Source: Hyphomicrobiales bacterium (lineage in GTDB: Bacteria > Pseudomonadota > Alphaproteobacteria > Rhizobiales > Devosiaceae). From it: DNA of 49,626 nt. A program made the position numbers and the translations under genes. Location: positions 1 through 49,626 of the forward strand of contig JAMONZ010000022.1 in NCBI GenBank assembly GCA_027066315.1. The letters are read 5' to 3'. Each line of letters starts with the position of its first letter. Position 1 is the first letter of the stretch. The notes beneath the pieces were generated by a model. That model saw nothing but the letters and a program-made list of their open reading frames with translations, did no database searches and had not been told where the DNA came from. Below are positions 26,170 to 37,426 of this stretch, piece after piece.

Positions 26170-27264
26170 TTGGTGATAAAGGCTTATGAAGGCTTGATTG
26201 CAAAAAATATATTATCCCCCGATGCCGCCCAACAAGAGGCAGCCATTTTGCTTGATGACTTAAGTAAAAAACTAGCAGATCTACAACAAGGTAAAACTGG
26301 TCTAAGTGCTTTTTTTAAGGCTCGTAAATCTGTGCCAAAAGGTATTTACATTTGGGGTGGTGTTGGCAGAGGTAAAACTATGCTTATGGATATGTTTTAT
26401 GAAAATGTGCCAATCAAGGCAAAACGACGAGTGCATTTTCATGAATTTATGGACGAAATACACACGCAAATTGCCATTTTTCGCAAGTCTAAAAAAAACA
26501 TAAAAGGCTCACATGATCCAATCCCCCACATAATAAAACCAATCATTAAAGATGTACGACTATTATGTTTTGATGAGTTTCATGTTAGCGATATAACTAA
26601 TGCCATGCTGCTCTCACGCCTGTTTGAAAAACTATTTCATGCTGGCTTGGTTATTGTCACTACCTCAAATGTTACACCTGATGATCTTTATAAGGACGGG
26701 CTAAACAGAGAATTATTCCTACCCTTTATTGATTTATTAAAATCACATGTCCAAGTTTTAGAACTTAGCAGTGCAAAAGATTTTAGGCTTGATAAATTAC
26801 AAAATGAAGAATTATTTCACTTTGGCAAAAACAGCAAACAAGCAATGGATAAAATTTTTAAACATTTAATAGGTGGGCAGAAACCTAAGGAAATCTATTT
26901 AGAAAATTTGGGTCGTAAAATAAAAATTCCTCAATATGGGTTAGGAGTTGCACGGTTTGATTTTGCTGATCTTTGTGACATTCCACTTGGGGTACGCGAT
27001 TATTTAATGATTGCAAATGGCTTTCACACAATAATGATTGATAATATCCCAAAATTTAATGCAACAAATTCCAACGCCGCAAAACGCTTTATCTTACTCA
27101 TTGATGCTCTATATGACAGGAAAGTGAAATTACTTGCTTCCTTTAGAGTAGAATTAGACGAGCTAAGTGGCGATAAAAACACTGCTTTTGAGTTTAGGCG
27201 CACAATATCCCGCCTTAAAGAAATGCACTCTCATTCTTATCTATCAGCTAAATTAAACGACTAA
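26170..27264 (+). CDS. zapE: Cell division protein ZapE (AFG1-like ATPase)
   Basis: AAA-type ATPase of 364 residues in the AFG1/ZapE family, which in E. coli associates with the division ring. Walker A is GGVGRGKTMLMDMFY (about residue 63), followed by the family-specific RVHFHEFM, Walker B LLCFDEFHVSDI (about 134) and the sensor segment VTTSNVTPDDLY. The start is TTG at 26170, with GGGGA seven bases upstream, or GTG one codon later; there is no in-frame ATG near. It lies 36 bases after the lipoprotein gene and 150 bases before mdh. A gene order of sdh, zapE, mdh, suc is common in alphaproteobacteria. Confidence 0.92.
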   Translation: MVIKAYEGLIAKNILSPDAAQQEAAILLDDLSKKLADLQQGKTGLSAFFKARKSVPKGIYIWGGVGRGKTMLMDMFYENVPIKAKRRVHFHEFMDEIHTQIAIFRKSKKNIKGSHDPIPHIIKPIIKDVRLLCFDEFHVSDITNAMLLSRLFEKLFHAGLVIVTTSNVTPDDLYKDGLNRELFLPFIDLLKSHVQVLELSSAKDFRLDKLQNEELFHFGKNSKQAMDKIFKHLIGGQKPKEIYLENLGRKIKIPQYGLGVARFDFADLCDIPLGVRDYLMIANGFHTIMIDNIPKFNATNSNAAKRFILLIDALYDRKVKLLASFRVELDELSGDKNTAFEFRRTISRLKEMHSHSYLSAKLND

Positions 27265-27296
27265 TAAGTAACAATAGGTATAAGGGTGATATATTT

Positions 27297-27326
27297 TTGT
27301 TAAGCTCTTAGTGCCTCCTATATAAT
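27297..27326 (+). promoter_or_regulatory. Candidate sigma-70 promoter of the mdh-suc block
   Basis: TTGTTA at 27297-27302 and a perfect TATAAT at 27321-27326, separated by 18 bases, lie 89 bases upstream of the mdh start. No other strong match is seen in this 150-base gap. Prediction by eye only. Confidence 0.4.
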
Positions 27327-27366
27327 TCTTACATTCAAGGCTTGCAAAAGAGCTATTTTTCGGGCT

Positions 27367-27384
27367 AATGAATGCGTATTCATT
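27367..27384. promoter_or_regulatory. Short inverted repeat in the mdh leader
   Basis: AATGAAT and ATTCATT are exact inverted copies separated by four bases, 31 bases upstream of the mdh ATG and downstream of the candidate promoter. It could be an operator or a small leader hairpin. Confidence 0.35.
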
Positions 27385-27402
27385 CCTTAATCAAACCTAT
27401 AA

Positions 27403-28377
<975 letters not shown>

Positions 28378-28406
28378 ATAAATCAAACAATTAAGGGTTT
28401 AACCTA

Positions 28407-29600
28407 ATGAATATTCATGAACATCAAGCCAAAGCATTATTAAAAACCTATGGTGTGCCTGTTTCAAACGGTGTTGCTATTTTTAATAAAGACGAAGCAA
28501 AAGCTGCTGCTGAAAAACTTGGCGGCCCTCTTTGGGTCGTTAAAAGTCAAATTCATGCTGGCGGGCGTGGCAAAGGTCGCTTTAAAGAACTTGGTTCTGA
28601 TGCTGATGGTGGCGTGCGCCTTGCAAGATCGATTGATGAGGTAGTAGCTGACGTTGAACAAATGCTTGGTAATACGCTTGTAACAAAACAAACAGGACCT
28701 GAGGGTAAACAAGTCAACCGCCTTTATATTGAAGATGGTGCTGATATTGAAGCTGAGCTTTATCTTTCAATCTTAGTTGATCGTGAAACTGGTCGAGTAG
28801 CATTTGTTGCTTCAACCGAGGGCGGCATGGATATTGAAGCTGTGGCCGAAGAAACTCCTGAAAAAATCCACACTTTTGCAATAAACCCAACAACTGGCGT
28901 AACCGCACAAGATGTCGAAAATCTTTGTGATGCATTTGAGCTAAGCGGTGAAGCAAGAGTTGATGGAGCTAATCTTTTCCCAATTCTTTATAAGGCATTT
29001 GTTGAAAAAGACATGTCATTGCTTGAAGTAAACCCGCTTATTGTTATGAAGGATAATCACCTAAAAGTGCTTGATGCTAAAATGTCATTTGATGGAAATG
29101 CACTTTTTCGTCACCCTGATATTGCTGAGCTTCGTGACCTTAGCGAAGAAGATGAAAAAGAAATTGAAGCCTCAAAGCATGATTTAGCCTATATTGCGCT
29201 TGATGGCACAATTGGTTGCATGGTGAATGGTGCAGGCTTGGCTATGTCCACAATGGATATTATTAAACTTTATGGCGAAGAGCCTGCTAACTTTTTAGAT
29301 GTTGGTGGTGGCGCAACGGCCGAGAAAGTTACCGCTGCTTTTAAAATTATTACGTCTGATCCTAATGTAAAGGGAATATTGGTTAATATATTTGGCGGCA
29401 TTATGCGCTGTGACGTTATTGCGCAGGGTGTGCTTCAAGCGGTAAAAGAAGTTGGCTTAAAAGTGCCACTTGTTGTTAGGCTTGAGGGGACAAAAGTTGC
29501 TGAGGGACAGAAACTGATTAATGATAGTGATTTAGATGTTATTTCAGCTGATGATCTTGATGATGCTGCCCAAAAAATTGTTGCAGCTGTTAGAGGCTAG
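28407..29600 (+). CDS. sucC: Succinyl-CoA synthetase, beta subunit (ADP-forming type)
   Basis: Forms with SucD the enzyme that converts succinyl-CoA to succinate with synthesis of a nucleoside triphosphate. It has 397 residues: an ATP-grasp domain from [19 protein letters not shown] through [16 protein letters not shown] (about residue 43-60), and a C-terminal CoA-ligase domain with [14 protein letters not shown] (about 298) and the [11 protein letters not shown] segment. It follows mdh by 29 bases. Unusually, sucD does not follow directly; a 158-residue exported-protein gene starts one base after the sucC stop. Confidence 0.97.
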   Translation: MNIHEHQAKALLKTYGVPVSNGVAIFNKDEAKAAAEKLGGPLWVVKSQIHAGGRGKGRFKELGSDADGGVRLARSIDEVVADVEQMLGNTLVTKQTGPEGKQVNRLYIEDGADIEAELYLSILVDRETGRVAFVASTEGGMDIEAVAEETPEKIHTFAINPTTGVTAQDVENLCDAFELSGEARVDGANLFPILYKAFVEKDMSLLEVNPLIVMKDNHLKVLDAKMSFDGNALFRHPDIAELRDLSEEDEKEIEASKHDLAYIALDGTIGCMVNGAGLAMSTMDIIKLYGEEPANFLDVGGGATAEKVTAAFKIITSDPNVKGILVNIFGGIMRCDVIAQGVLQAVKEVGLKVPLVVRLEGTKVAEGQKLINDSDLDVISADDLDDAAQKIVAAVRG

Positions 29601-29601
29601 A

Positions 29602-30078
29602 ATGAGTTTAAAGCAAATTTTATCTGCTGGTATTATTAGTATTCCTATATATTTGGGAGTGAGCTTGCAGATATTGGCAGCTCCATCTACTCAACTTGTA
29701 GCAAATGAATTTACTAAAATTTGCTTTGACCATCTCCCTGATTTTTCAGGAACAAAAGAGACGCTTGAGGCTGAGGGGTATATTCTTGCGCCATTTGGCG
29801 AGGGTGAATTTGAATTTTCTCACCCCTCTAATGGCATTTGGGGTGCTTATGCAATTGGCCAAGGCAATGGTGGCTGTACTGTTGCTCATGATGACTTAAG
29901 CCTTGAGCAAGCAAAACAGCTTGCGCATGATTTAATGCTTAATTGGCTGGGCGGAAGTGAGCCTGAACTTTGGACTTATGAGGGCGTGCCATCAGCTTAT
30001 ACAACAAATTTTGAAAGCAATATTTTCTATCTAATCTTTAATGAAGGCGGACTAAGTGCCGATATTCGAACTAAATAA
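29602..30078 (+). CDS. Small exported protein of unknown function between sucC and sucD
   Basis: A 158-residue protein I do not recognise. It starts [10 protein letters not shown] and has a hydrophobic signal-peptide-like segment ([17 protein letters not shown], residues about 13-29) with a probable cleavage site after the Ala before PSTQ, so it is likely exported. The mature part holds two cysteines (KICFDHL and NGGCTVAHD), which could form a disulfide, and aromatic-rich segments such as [12 protein letters not shown]. Its ATG is one base after the sucC stop codon, and sucD begins 11 bases after its own stop, so it is surely in the same transcript. The frame extends upstream into sucC, but that part would be an overlap without support. 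Confidence 0.75.
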   Translation: MSLKQILSAGIISIPIYLGVSLQILAAPSTQLVANEFTKICFDHLPDFSGTKETLEAEGYILAPFGEGEFEFSHPSNGIWGAYAIGQGNGGCTVAHDDLSLEQAKQLAHDLMLNWLGGSEPELWTYEGVPSAYTTNFESNIFYLIFNEGGLSADIRTK

Positions 30079-30089
30079 GGAATAATTAT

Positions 30090-30995
30090 ATGTCTATCCT
30101 AGTTAACAAAGACACCAAAGTTTTGGTACAGGGGCTTACTGGTAAAACTGGCACATTTCATACCGAACAAGCACTTGCCTATTTTAACACACAAATGGTT
30201 GGCGGCACTCACCCAAAAAAGGGTGGTACAAATTGGACAAGCTCACTTGATGGGACGCAATTGCCAATTTTTACAACAGTTGCTCAGGGAAAAGAGCAAA
30301 CTGGGGCGAATGCTACGGTTGTTTATGTTCCGCCTGCGGGTGCGGCGGCGGCCATTATTGAAGCGATTGAAGCTGATATTGAGCTTATTGTCTGCATAAC
30401 TGAGGGTGTTCCAGTGCTTGACATGGTGAAAGTTAAAGAACGGCTTGAGAGATCAAACTCTCGCCTACTTGGGCCAAACTGCCCAGGTGTTTTAACCCCA
30501 GAGGAATGTAAAATTGGCATTATGCCCGGAAGCATTTTTTCAAAAGGCTCAGTTGGCATTGTTTCACGTTCTGGCACTCTAACTTATGAAGCAGTGTTTC
30601 AAACAACCAATGAAGGCTTGGGGCAGTCAACTGCGGTTGGCATTGGTGGTGATCCAGTTAAAGGAACTGAATTTATCGATATGCTTGAATTATTCTTAGC
30701 CGATGACGAAACAAAATCTATTGTTATGATTGGTGAAATTGGCGGCTCAGCTGAAGAAGATGCGGCACAATTCATCAAAGACGAAGCTAAAAAAGGTAGA
30801 TCAAAACCAATGGCAGGCTTTATTGCAGGTCTTACTGCCCCTCCAGGGCGCACAATGGGTCATGCTGGTGCGGTTATTTCTGGTGGCAAAGGCGGAGCGG
30901 AAGATAAAATTGAAGCGATGCAAAGTGCTGGCATTAGAATGTCTAAATCACCTGCGAAAATTGGCAAAACGCTTGTTGAAGAGTTAAATAAATAA
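30090..30995 (+). CDS. sucD: Succinyl-CoA synthetase, alpha subunit
   Basis: Partner of SucC; carries the CoA-binding site and the histidine that is phosphorylated in the reaction. It has 301 residues: a CoA-binding Rossmann domain ([19 protein letters not shown], about residue 13), [21 protein letters not shown] (about 126) and the active-site histidine in [18 protein letters not shown] (about 257). AAGGA lies six bases upstream of the ATG. A 166-base gap follows before sucA. Confidence 0.97.
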   Translation: MSILVNKDTKVLVQGLTGKTGTFHTEQALAYFNTQMVGGTHPKKGGTNWTSSLDGTQLPIFTTVAQGKEQTGANATVVYVPPAGAAAAIIEAIEADIELIVCITEGVPVLDMVKVKERLERSNSRLLGPNCPGVLTPEECKIGIMPGSIFSKGSVGIVSRSGTLTYEAVFQTTNEGLGQSTAVGIGGDPVKGTEFIDMLELFLADDETKSIVMIGEIGGSAEEDAAQFIKDEAKKGRSKPMAGFIAGLTAPPGRTMGHAGAVISGGKGGAEDKIEAMQSAGIRMSKSPAKIGKTLVEELNK

Positions 30996-31034
30996 ATTTC
31001 TTACGTTTTGAGTAAAACCAGTAATAATATCGTT

Positions 31035-31058
31035 AACATTATACTAACATGTAATGTT
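31035..31058. promoter_or_regulatory. Inverted repeat upstream of sucA
   Basis: AACATTA and TAATGTT are exact inverted copies separated by ten bases, about 104 bases before the sucA start in the only sizeable gap of the suc run. This could be a regulator site for a sucA promoter; no clear -35/-10 pair was found beside it. Confidence 0.3.
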
Positions 31059-31161
31059 CACATTGGTATTAAGAAAACTGATTCTTAAAATATGTTTTTG
31101 CGTATATTTTGCGCTAGTTTAAATAAAGGAAAGCGGTTTAATAGGGTAAATCCTAAAACCT

Positions 31162-34158
31162 ATGAGCGTCATGACAAGAAATAAAACAAATGCTGAATTT
31201 TTAGCTAGTTCATTTTTATATGGTGGTAATGCTGGTTATATTGAGGAGCTTTACGCTTCTTTTAAAACCGACCCATCTAGTGTTGATGAAACATGGCAAG
31301 AATATTTTGGAAAGCTAGATGACACCCAAGAAGTAGCTCAAAAAAATGCTGATGGGCCAAGTTGGTCAAGAGGTGATTGGCCTCCAAGGCTCGATAATGA
31401 ATTAATTTCTGCACTTGATGGTGATTGGGGTGAAGTTGCGCTTAAAACTCAAGATGCAATAGTTAAAAAAGCTGGCAAAAAAGACAATGCTGCCTCAGCC
31501 TCAGATGTAATGCAGGCTACACGCGATAGTATTCACTCGGTTATGATGATCCGTGCCTATCGTATGCGAGGACATTTAAACGCCGATCTTGACCCGCTAA
31601 AACTAAAAGAAATAGAGGCTGCACCAGAACTTGACCCAGCTTCTTATGGTTTTAAAGAAAGCGATTATGATCGTCAGATTTTTATCGATGGTTATTTAGG
31701 GCTTGAATTTGCTACCATTCCGCAAATGCTTGATATATTAAAACGCACCTATTGCTCAACCATGGGTGTGGAATTTATGCATATGTCAGACCCAATTGCC
31801 AAGGCTTGGGTACAAGAGCGTATTGAGGGGCCAGATAAAGAGATAACCTTTACTGCCATGGGTAAAAAGGCAATTCTTAATAAATTAGTTGAGGCCGAGG
31901 GTTTTGAAAAATTTCTTGATGTAAAATATACTGGCACAAAACGCTTTGGGCTTGATGGAGCTGAAAGCCTTATTCCAGCCCTTGAGCAGATAATTAAACG
32001 TGGCGGTGCGCTTGGAGTACAAGACATTGTGCTTGGCATGGCTCATCGTGGCCGCCTAAATGTTTTAACTCAAGTTATGGGTAAACCACATCGTGCGCTT
32101 TTTCATGAGTTTAAAGGCGGGGCTTTTTATTCTGATGATGTTGAGGGGTCGGGCGATGTAAAATATCACCTTGGTGCTTCATCTGATCGTGAATTTGACG
32201 ATAATAGCGTGCATCTTTCGCTTACTGCTAACCCTTCTCACCTAGAAATTGTTGACCCTGTTGTGCTTGGTAAATGTCGAGCAAAACAAGATCAGCATAA
32301 TGCAGTTGATGGGAATTTTATTGAACCAAAACAAAGCGAGCGCACCTCTGTTATGCCATTGCTTTTGCATGGTGATGCAGCTTTTGCAGGACAAGGGGTT
32401 ATTGCTGAATGTTTGGGTCTTTCTGGCCTAAAAGGGCATAGAACCGGTGGATCAGTTCACTTTGTGATAAATAACCAAATTGGCTTTACAACTTCGCCTA
32501 TTCATTCTCGCTCAAGCCCTTATCCAACAGATGTTGCAAAAATGATTGAAGCACCAGTGTTTCACGTTAATGGCGATGATCCTGAGGCGGTGGTTTATGC
32601 CGCTAAAATTGCAACCGAATATCGCCAAAAATTTCATGCTCCTGTAGTAATTGATATGATTTGTTATCGCCGCTTTGGCCATAATGAAGGTGATGAGCCT
32701 GCATTTACACAGCCAATAATGTATAAAAAAATTAAAACCCATGAAACAACTTTGGCAATTTATTCTAAAAAACTTATCGATGAAAAAGTTTTAAGCCAAG
32801 AAGAAGTTGACAAGATGAAAGCCGACTGGCGGGCTAATCTTGAGATTGAATTTTCGGCAGGTGATGATTATACACCACAAAAAACCGATTGGTTTGATGG
32901 TGCTTGGAAGAATCTTAAACGGGCTGAAAATGATGGGCCTCGCCGAGGTAATTCTGGAGTAGAAACAAAAACACTTAAATATATCGGTGCAAAACTTGCA
33001 GCCATTCCTGATGGTTTTAAAGAACATAAAACCATTAAGCGGTTTCATGATAATCGCAAAAAAATGATTGATAGTGGTGAGGGACTTGACTGGGCAACAG
33101 CTGAAGCATTGGCTTTTGGCTCGCTGGTTATTGAGGGTCACCCTGTGCGTCTTTCTGGCCAAGATTGTGAGAGGGGAACTTTTTCTCAACGTCATTCAGT
33201 TCTTTATGACCAAGATACCGAAGAAACATACACGCCGCTTAATAATATTGCTAAAGGGCAAGATCGTTACGAAGTTATCAATTCGATGCTTTCAGAAGAA
33301 GCGGTACTTGGTTTTGAGTATGGATATTCTTTAACTGAGCCAAGTGCTTTAACAATGTGGGAAGCGCAATTTGGTGATTTTGTTAATGGCGCACAAGTGG
33401 TGATTGATCAATTTATCTCATCTGGTGAGCGCAAATGGTTTCGTATGTCGGGTTTGGTTTTATTATTACCGCACGGATATGAGGGGCAAGGGCCTGAGCA
33501 TTCATCGGCTCGCATGGAGCGTTATTTGCAGCTTTGTGCTGAAGATAATATGCAAATTGCAAATTGTACAACTCCTGCAAATTATTTCCATATTTTGCGC
33601 CGTCAAGTTAAGCGAGAATTTCGCAAGCCGCTTATTCTTATGACGCCTAAATCTCTACTTCGTCATAAAAAAGCAGTCTCGGCTCTTGATGAAATGGGAG
33701 CGGATAGTTGTTTTCATAGGATTTTATGGGACGATGCAGAAGCCCCTGGAAAACCAAAAACTACCATAAAACTTGCAAGTGATGAGAAAATCCGCAGGGT
33801 TATTCTTTGTAGCGGCAAGGTATATTACGATTTGCTTGAAGATCGTGAAAAACGTGGTATTAATGATGTTTATTTACTTCGCGTCGAACAACTTTACCCC
33901 TTCCCCGCAAAAGCATTGCTTGATGAATTATCACGCTTTGAAAATGCAAATGTAATATGGTGTCAAGAAGAACCTAAAAATATGGGTTCTTGGGCATTTA
34001 TTCAACCTTATGTTGAATGGGTTCTTGAACAAATGGGAAGAAATGGCGAGCGTCCTACTTATGTTGGTCGTCCTGCTTCTGCCTCTACTGCAACCGGTCT
34101 TATGCGTCACCATTTGGCGCAATTAAAGGCTTTTCTTGATGATGCTTTTTCTGAATAA
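31162..34158 (+). CDS. sucA: 2-oxoglutarate dehydrogenase E1 component
   Basis: Thiamine-diphosphate-dependent decarboxylase of the 2-oxoglutarate dehydrogenase complex. It has 998 residues, a usual length. The N-terminal E2-contact segment FLYGGNAGYIEELYASFKTDPSSVD, HRGRLNVLTQVMGKPHRALFHEF (about residue 294), the thiamine-binding VHLSLTANPSHLEIVDPVVLG region, the RFGHNEGDEPAFTQP stretch (about 502) and the C-terminal transketolase-like FSQRHSVLYDQDTEETYTPL are present, with HGYEGQGPEHSSARMERYLQ near 775. Next comes sucB after 13 bases. Confidence 0.97.
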   Translation: MSVMTRNKTNAEFLASSFLYGGNAGYIEELYASFKTDPSSVDETWQEYFGKLDDTQEVAQKNADGPSWSRGDWPPRLDNELISALDGDWGEVALKTQDAIVKKAGKKDNAASASDVMQATRDSIHSVMMIRAYRMRGHLNADLDPLKLKEIEAAPELDPASYGFKESDYDRQIFIDGYLGLEFATIPQMLDILKRTYCSTMGVEFMHMSDPIAKAWVQERIEGPDKEITFTAMGKKAILNKLVEAEGFEKFLDVKYTGTKRFGLDGAESLIPALEQIIKRGGALGVQDIVLGMAHRGRLNVLTQVMGKPHRALFHEFKGGAFYSDDVEGSGDVKYHLGASSDREFDDNSVHLSLTANPSHLEIVDPVVLGKCRAKQDQHNAVDGNFIEPKQSERTSVMPLLLHGDAAFAGQGVIAECLGLSGLKGHRTGGSVHFVINNQIGFTTSPIHSRSSPYPTDVAKMIEAPVFHVNGDDPEAVVYAAKIATEYRQKFHAPVVIDMICYRRFGHNEGDEPAFTQPIMYKKIKTHETTLAIYSKKLIDEKVLSQEEVDKMKADWRANLEIEFSAGDDYTPQKTDWFDGAWKNLKRAENDGPRRGNSGVETKTLKYIGAKLAAIPDGFKEHKTIKRFHDNRKKMIDSGEGLDWATAEALAFGSLVIEGHPVRLSGQDCERGTFSQRHSVLYDQDTEETYTPLNNIAKGQDRYEVINSMLSEEAVLGFEYGYSLTEPSALTMWEAQFGDFVNGAQVVIDQFISSGERKWFRMSGLVLLLPHGYEGQGPEHSSARMERYLQLCAEDNMQIANCTTPANYFHILRRQVKREFRKPLILMTPKSLLRHKKAVSALDEMGADSCFHRILWDDAEAPGKPKTTIKLASDEKIRRVILCSGKVYYDLLEDREKRGINDVYLLRVEQLYPFPAKALLDELSRFENANVIWCQEEPKNMGSWAFIQPYVEWVLEQMGRNGERPTYVGRPASASTATGLMRHHLAQLKAFLDDAFSE

Positions 34159-34171
34159 AGGAATTTAAAAA

Positions 34172-35347
34172 ATGAGCAAAGAAATTCATGTCCCAACATT
34201 GGGCGAAAGTGTCACCGAAGCAACCATTGGCACATGGTATAAACAAGTTGGCGAGGCTGTTGTAGCTGATGAGCCAATTGTTGAACTTGAAACTGATAAG
34301 GTGACTATTGAAGTTCCTGCACCTGCCTCTGGCGTGCTTGAAAATATTATTGCAAAAACTGGCGATATAGTTGAAGTAGATGCTCTGCTTGGCTCAATTA
34401 AAGAAGGCGCAACCGCTAGTGCCGCTCCTGCACCAACAGCACCTGCTGCCAAAGCAGAGCCAGCAACAATTGCTAACGCACCGGCAAAAACTAGCACAAC
34501 TCCGCCAAGCCCATCTGCTGCTCGCATGATGGAGCAGAAAAAAATTGACCCTGCTAGTGTTGCAGGTTCTGGCAAACGTGGTCAGGTCTTAAAAGAAGAT
34601 GTTTCTGCTGCCGCCTCTGCTCCTGCTTCTGCTCCTGCAAAACAAGACGAGCGTGAAGACAGAGTGAAAATGAGCCGTCTTCGTCAAACAATTGCTAAAC
34701 GCCTAAAAGAAGCACAAAATTCTGCTGCAATGCTAACGACATTTAACGAAGTTGATATGCAGCCAATAATGAATTTACGCAAAGAGTATAAAGAGTTATT
34801 TGAGAAAAAACATGGCGTGAAACTTGGCTTCATGGGCTTTTTTGCAAAAGCTGTAACTCATGCGCTTAAAGAAATTCCAGCGGTTAATGCTGAAATTGAT
34901 GGCACTGACATTATTTATAAAAACTATGCAAATCTTGGAATTGCGGTTGGTACGCCAAAAGGCCTAGTTGTTCCTGTGGTAAAAGATGCGGATCAAATGA
35001 GCATTGCTGATGTTGAAAAAGAAGTTGGCCGCTTGGGTCGTTTGGGGCGTGATAATAAACTATCCATGGATGATATGCAGGGTGGAACATTTACCCTATC
35101 AAACGGCGGTGTTTATGGCTCGCTAATGTCAACACCAATCCTTAATGCTCCGCAATCTGGCATTTTAGGCATGCATAAAATTCAACAACGCCCAGTTGTG
35201 GTAAATGGTGAGATTGTCATTCGTCCAATGATGTATCTTGCGCTTTCTTATGACCATAGAATTGTTGATGGCAAAGAGGCTGTTACCTTCCTTGTGCGAG
35301 TAAAAGAAAGCCTTGAAGACCCACAACGCCTTGTGCTTGATCTTTAG
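34172..35347 (+). CDS. sucB: 2-oxoglutarate dehydrogenase E2 component, dihydrolipoyl succinyltransferase
   Basis: Core of the 2-oxoglutarate dehydrogenase complex; transfers succinyl groups to CoA. It has 391 residues. A lipoyl domain (1-75) has the lipoylated lysine K43 in ETDKVT. An Ala/Pro-rich linker follows, then the E3-binding domain ([19 protein letters not shown], about 108-145), a second linker, and the acyltransferase domain with the catalytic histidine in [14 protein letters not shown] (about residue 362). AAAGGA stands upstream of the ATG. Confidence 0.97.
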   Translation: MSKEIHVPTLGESVTEATIGTWYKQVGEAVVADEPIVELETDKVTIEVPAPASGVLENIIAKTGDIVEVDALLGSIKEGATASAAPAPTAPAAKAEPATIANAPAKTSTTPPSPSAARMMEQKKIDPASVAGSGKRGQVLKEDVSAAASAPASAPAKQDEREDRVKMSRLRQTIAKRLKEAQNSAAMLTTFNEVDMQPIMNLRKEYKELFEKKHGVKLGFMGFFAKAVTHALKEIPAVNAEIDGTDIIYKNYANLGIAVGTPKGLVVPVVKDADQMSIADVEKEVGRLGRLGRDNKLSMDDMQGGTFTLSNGGVYGSLMSTPILNAPQSGILGMHKIQQRPVVVNGEIVIRPMMYLALSYDHRIVDGKEAVTFLVRVKESLEDPQRLVLDL

Positions 35348-35372
35348 GAAATAAAAAGGGGGAGGTTTAGAG

Positions 35373-36005
35373 ATGGATTTTCCCCTTATTGAATATCTAA
35401 CAATCTTGGGCATTTTTTGCGTTGTCGTGATTGTGCCCGGCCCTGACTTTGCTATGGTTTTGCGTCAATCAATAACCCATGGCCGCCGTACTGCAATTTT
35501 TACTTCAGCGGGAGTTGCCTCTTCTATCATTGTGCATAGCGCATATTCGATTTTGGGTTTGGGGTTTATTATTTCTCAATCACTTTTGATGTTCACAATA
35601 ATAAAATTTGTTGGAGCTGCATATTTATTATGGTTGGGGATAAATGCATTTTTTGCCCCTGCCCCAAAAGCTCCAGAAAACCTGACTGAAAATGAAAACA
35701 CAATCACGTCAGCAAAAGCCTATGCTATAGGTTTTTTGACCAATTTACTTAACCCAAAAGCGGTGCTATTTTTCATTTCCCTATTCACCGTAATAATAAG
35801 CGTTGATACAATATTAGTGCATAAAGTTTTTTATGTTTTATCGATGAGTGTGCTTTTATTTTTATGGTTTTCATTAGTTTCTATATTTTTCACCACAAAA
35901 AAGGTACGAAATAGCTTTTATAAAATTGGCAAATGGTTTAATCGAGTTACAGGTTTAGCACTTATCTTCATAGCTGTGCGAATGGCTCTTGTTACACATA
36001 AATAA
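35373..36005 (+). CDS. LysE/RhtB-family amino-acid exporter
   Basis: A 210-residue inner-membrane protein with five to six hydrophobic helices. The start IEYLTILGIFCVVVIVPGPDFAMVLRQSI contains the PGPDF motif of the LysE/RhtB superfamily, followed by GRRTAIFTSAGVASS and the FLTNLLNPKAVLFFISLF motif (about residue 117). It is expected to export an amino acid or related metabolite; the substrate is not predictable. It is inserted between sucB (25 bases away) and lpd (14 bases away) on the same strand, so it is expressed with the complex. GGGGAGG is a strong ribosome-binding site. Confidence 0.88.
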   Translation: MDFPLIEYLTILGIFCVVVIVPGPDFAMVLRQSITHGRRTAIFTSAGVASSIIVHSAYSILGLGFIISQSLLMFTIIKFVGAAYLLWLGINAFFAPAPKAPENLTENENTITSAKAYAIGFLTNLLNPKAVLFFISLFTVIISVDTILVHKVFYVLSMSVLLFLWFSLVSIFFTTKKVRNSFYKIGKWFNRVTGLALIFIAVRMALVTHK

Positions 36006-36019
36006 TTTAGGATTTTCTT

Positions 36020-37426
36020 ATGGTAGATGTTTTTGATCTTACAATAATTGGCTCAGGCCCTGGTGGATATGTTTGTGCAATACGAGCTGCACAATTAGGC
36101 ATGAAAGTTGCCGTAGTTGAGCAGAACCCAACTTTTGGCGGCACATGCTTAAATGTTGGCTGTATCCCATCAAAAGCTCTATTATACGCTTCAGAAATGT
36201 TTGAGCAAGCTGGGCATAATTTTGATAAATTAGGCATTGATATTGATGGGCCACGCTTAAATCTACCGCAAATGATGATACATAAAGATGATGTGGTGAG
36301 TGCCAATACATCTGGAATTGCATTTTTATTCAAGAAAAACAAAATTACCAGCTTTGAAGGACTTGGCTCAATTGAAAAAGCGGGCAAAGTCTTGGTCACT
36401 GCAAAAGATGGCAAAACCCAAAGCATTGATACAAAAAATATCGTGATTGCTACGGGTTCAGTTTCTACTGACTTGCCAAATATTAAAATTGATGAAGAGA
36501 AAATCGTTAGCTCAACTGGTGCATTAAAATTATCAAAAGTACCGCAAAATTTAGTTGTAATTGGTGCTGGTGTTATTGGGCTTGAGCTTGGCTCTGTTTG
36601 GGCGCGTTTGGGTGCAAAAGTTACCGTGGTGGAATATTTAGATAGAATTTTACCCGGAATGGACGCTGATATTGCCAAGCAATTTATGCGCATGCTTAAA
36701 AAACAAGGCTTTGACTTTAAACTCGCAACAAAAGTTACCAATATTGAAAAAACTTCTAAAGGCTTGAGCATAACTACTGAGGCGGCAGCTGGTGGAGAGC
36801 AACAAAATATTGAGGCTGATGTAGCTCTTGTTGCTATTGGTCGCAAGCCAAATGTTACTGGGTTGGGCTTAGATAAAATTGGGGTTGAGATTAGTGAACG
36901 TGGACAAGTAAAAATCGATAGCTCTTACAAAACTAATATCGATGGCATTTATGCAATTGGTGATGTGGTTGAGGGGCCAATGTTGGCGCATAAGGCTTCT
37001 GATGAAGGTGTGGTATTGGCTGAAAAACTTGCAGGCCATACAGCGCATGTAAATTATGGGGTAATTCCCGGAGTTGTTTATACCAGCCCAGAAATTGCCT
37101 CGGTTGGCAAGACAGAAGAAGAGCTAAAGGAGCAAGGCATTGCCTATAAAGTTGGTAAATTCCCATTCATGGGAAATGGTCGTGCAAAAGCAATGTTAGC
37201 CGCTGATGGGTTTGTAAAAATCTTGGCCGATGCCACTACCGATAGGGTTTTGGGCGGGCATATCCTTGGCCATAATGCTGGCGAGATGATCCATGAAATT
37301 GCGGTTTTAATGGAATTTTCAGGCTCTAGCGAAGATTTAGCATTAACTTGCCATGCCCACCCAACTATGTCTGAAGCCGTGCGTGAAGCGGCTCTTGCGT
37401 TAGGTGATGGTGCAATACATATCTAG
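36020..37426 (+). CDS. lpd: Dihydrolipoyl dehydrogenase (E3)
   Basis: Reoxidises the lipoyl groups of E2 with NAD+. It has 468 residues. The FAD-binding [17 protein letters not shown] (about residue 12), the redox-active disulfide in [13 protein letters not shown] (about 40), the NAD-binding [17 protein letters not shown] (about 182), the FAD-binding [16 protein letters not shown] (about 312) and the active-site His-Glu pair in [14 protein letters not shown] near the C-terminus are all present. The position in the suc run indicates service to the 2-oxoglutarate complex, though one E3 often serves several complexes. Confidence 0.97.
   Translation: MVDVFDLTIIGSGPGGYVCAIRAAQLGMKVAVVEQNPTFGGTCLNVGCIPSKALLYASEMFEQAGHNFDKLGIDIDGPRLNLPQMMIHKDDVVSANTSGIAFLFKKNKITSFEGLGSIEKAGKVLVTAKDGKTQSIDTKNIVIATGSVSTDLPNIKIDEEKIVSSTGALKLSKVPQNLVVIGAGVIGLELGSVWARLGAKVTVVEYLDRILPGMDADIAKQFMRMLKKQGFDFKLATKVTNIEKTSKGLSITTEAAAGGEQQNIEADVALVAIGRKPNVTGLGLDKIGVEISERGQVKIDSSYKTNIDGIYAIGDVVEGPMLAHKASDEGVVLAEKLAGHTAHVNYGVIPGVVYTSPEIASVGKTEEELKEQGIAYKVGKFPFMGNGRAKAMLAADGFVKILADATTDRVLGGHILGHNAGEMIHEIAVLMEFSGSSEDLALTCHAHPTMSEAVREAALALGDGAIHI

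Noticed and set aside
29536-29601. Upstream extension of the gene between sucC and sucD
   Set aside because: It would overlap the sucC end by 65 bases; the ATG at 29602 gives a clean signal peptide at the N-terminus.
36007-36846. 279-codon open frame on the minus strand
   Set aside because: Antisense to lpd; its Ser/Pro/Thr-rich composition is typical of the reverse frame of a Gly/Ala/Val-rich gene.
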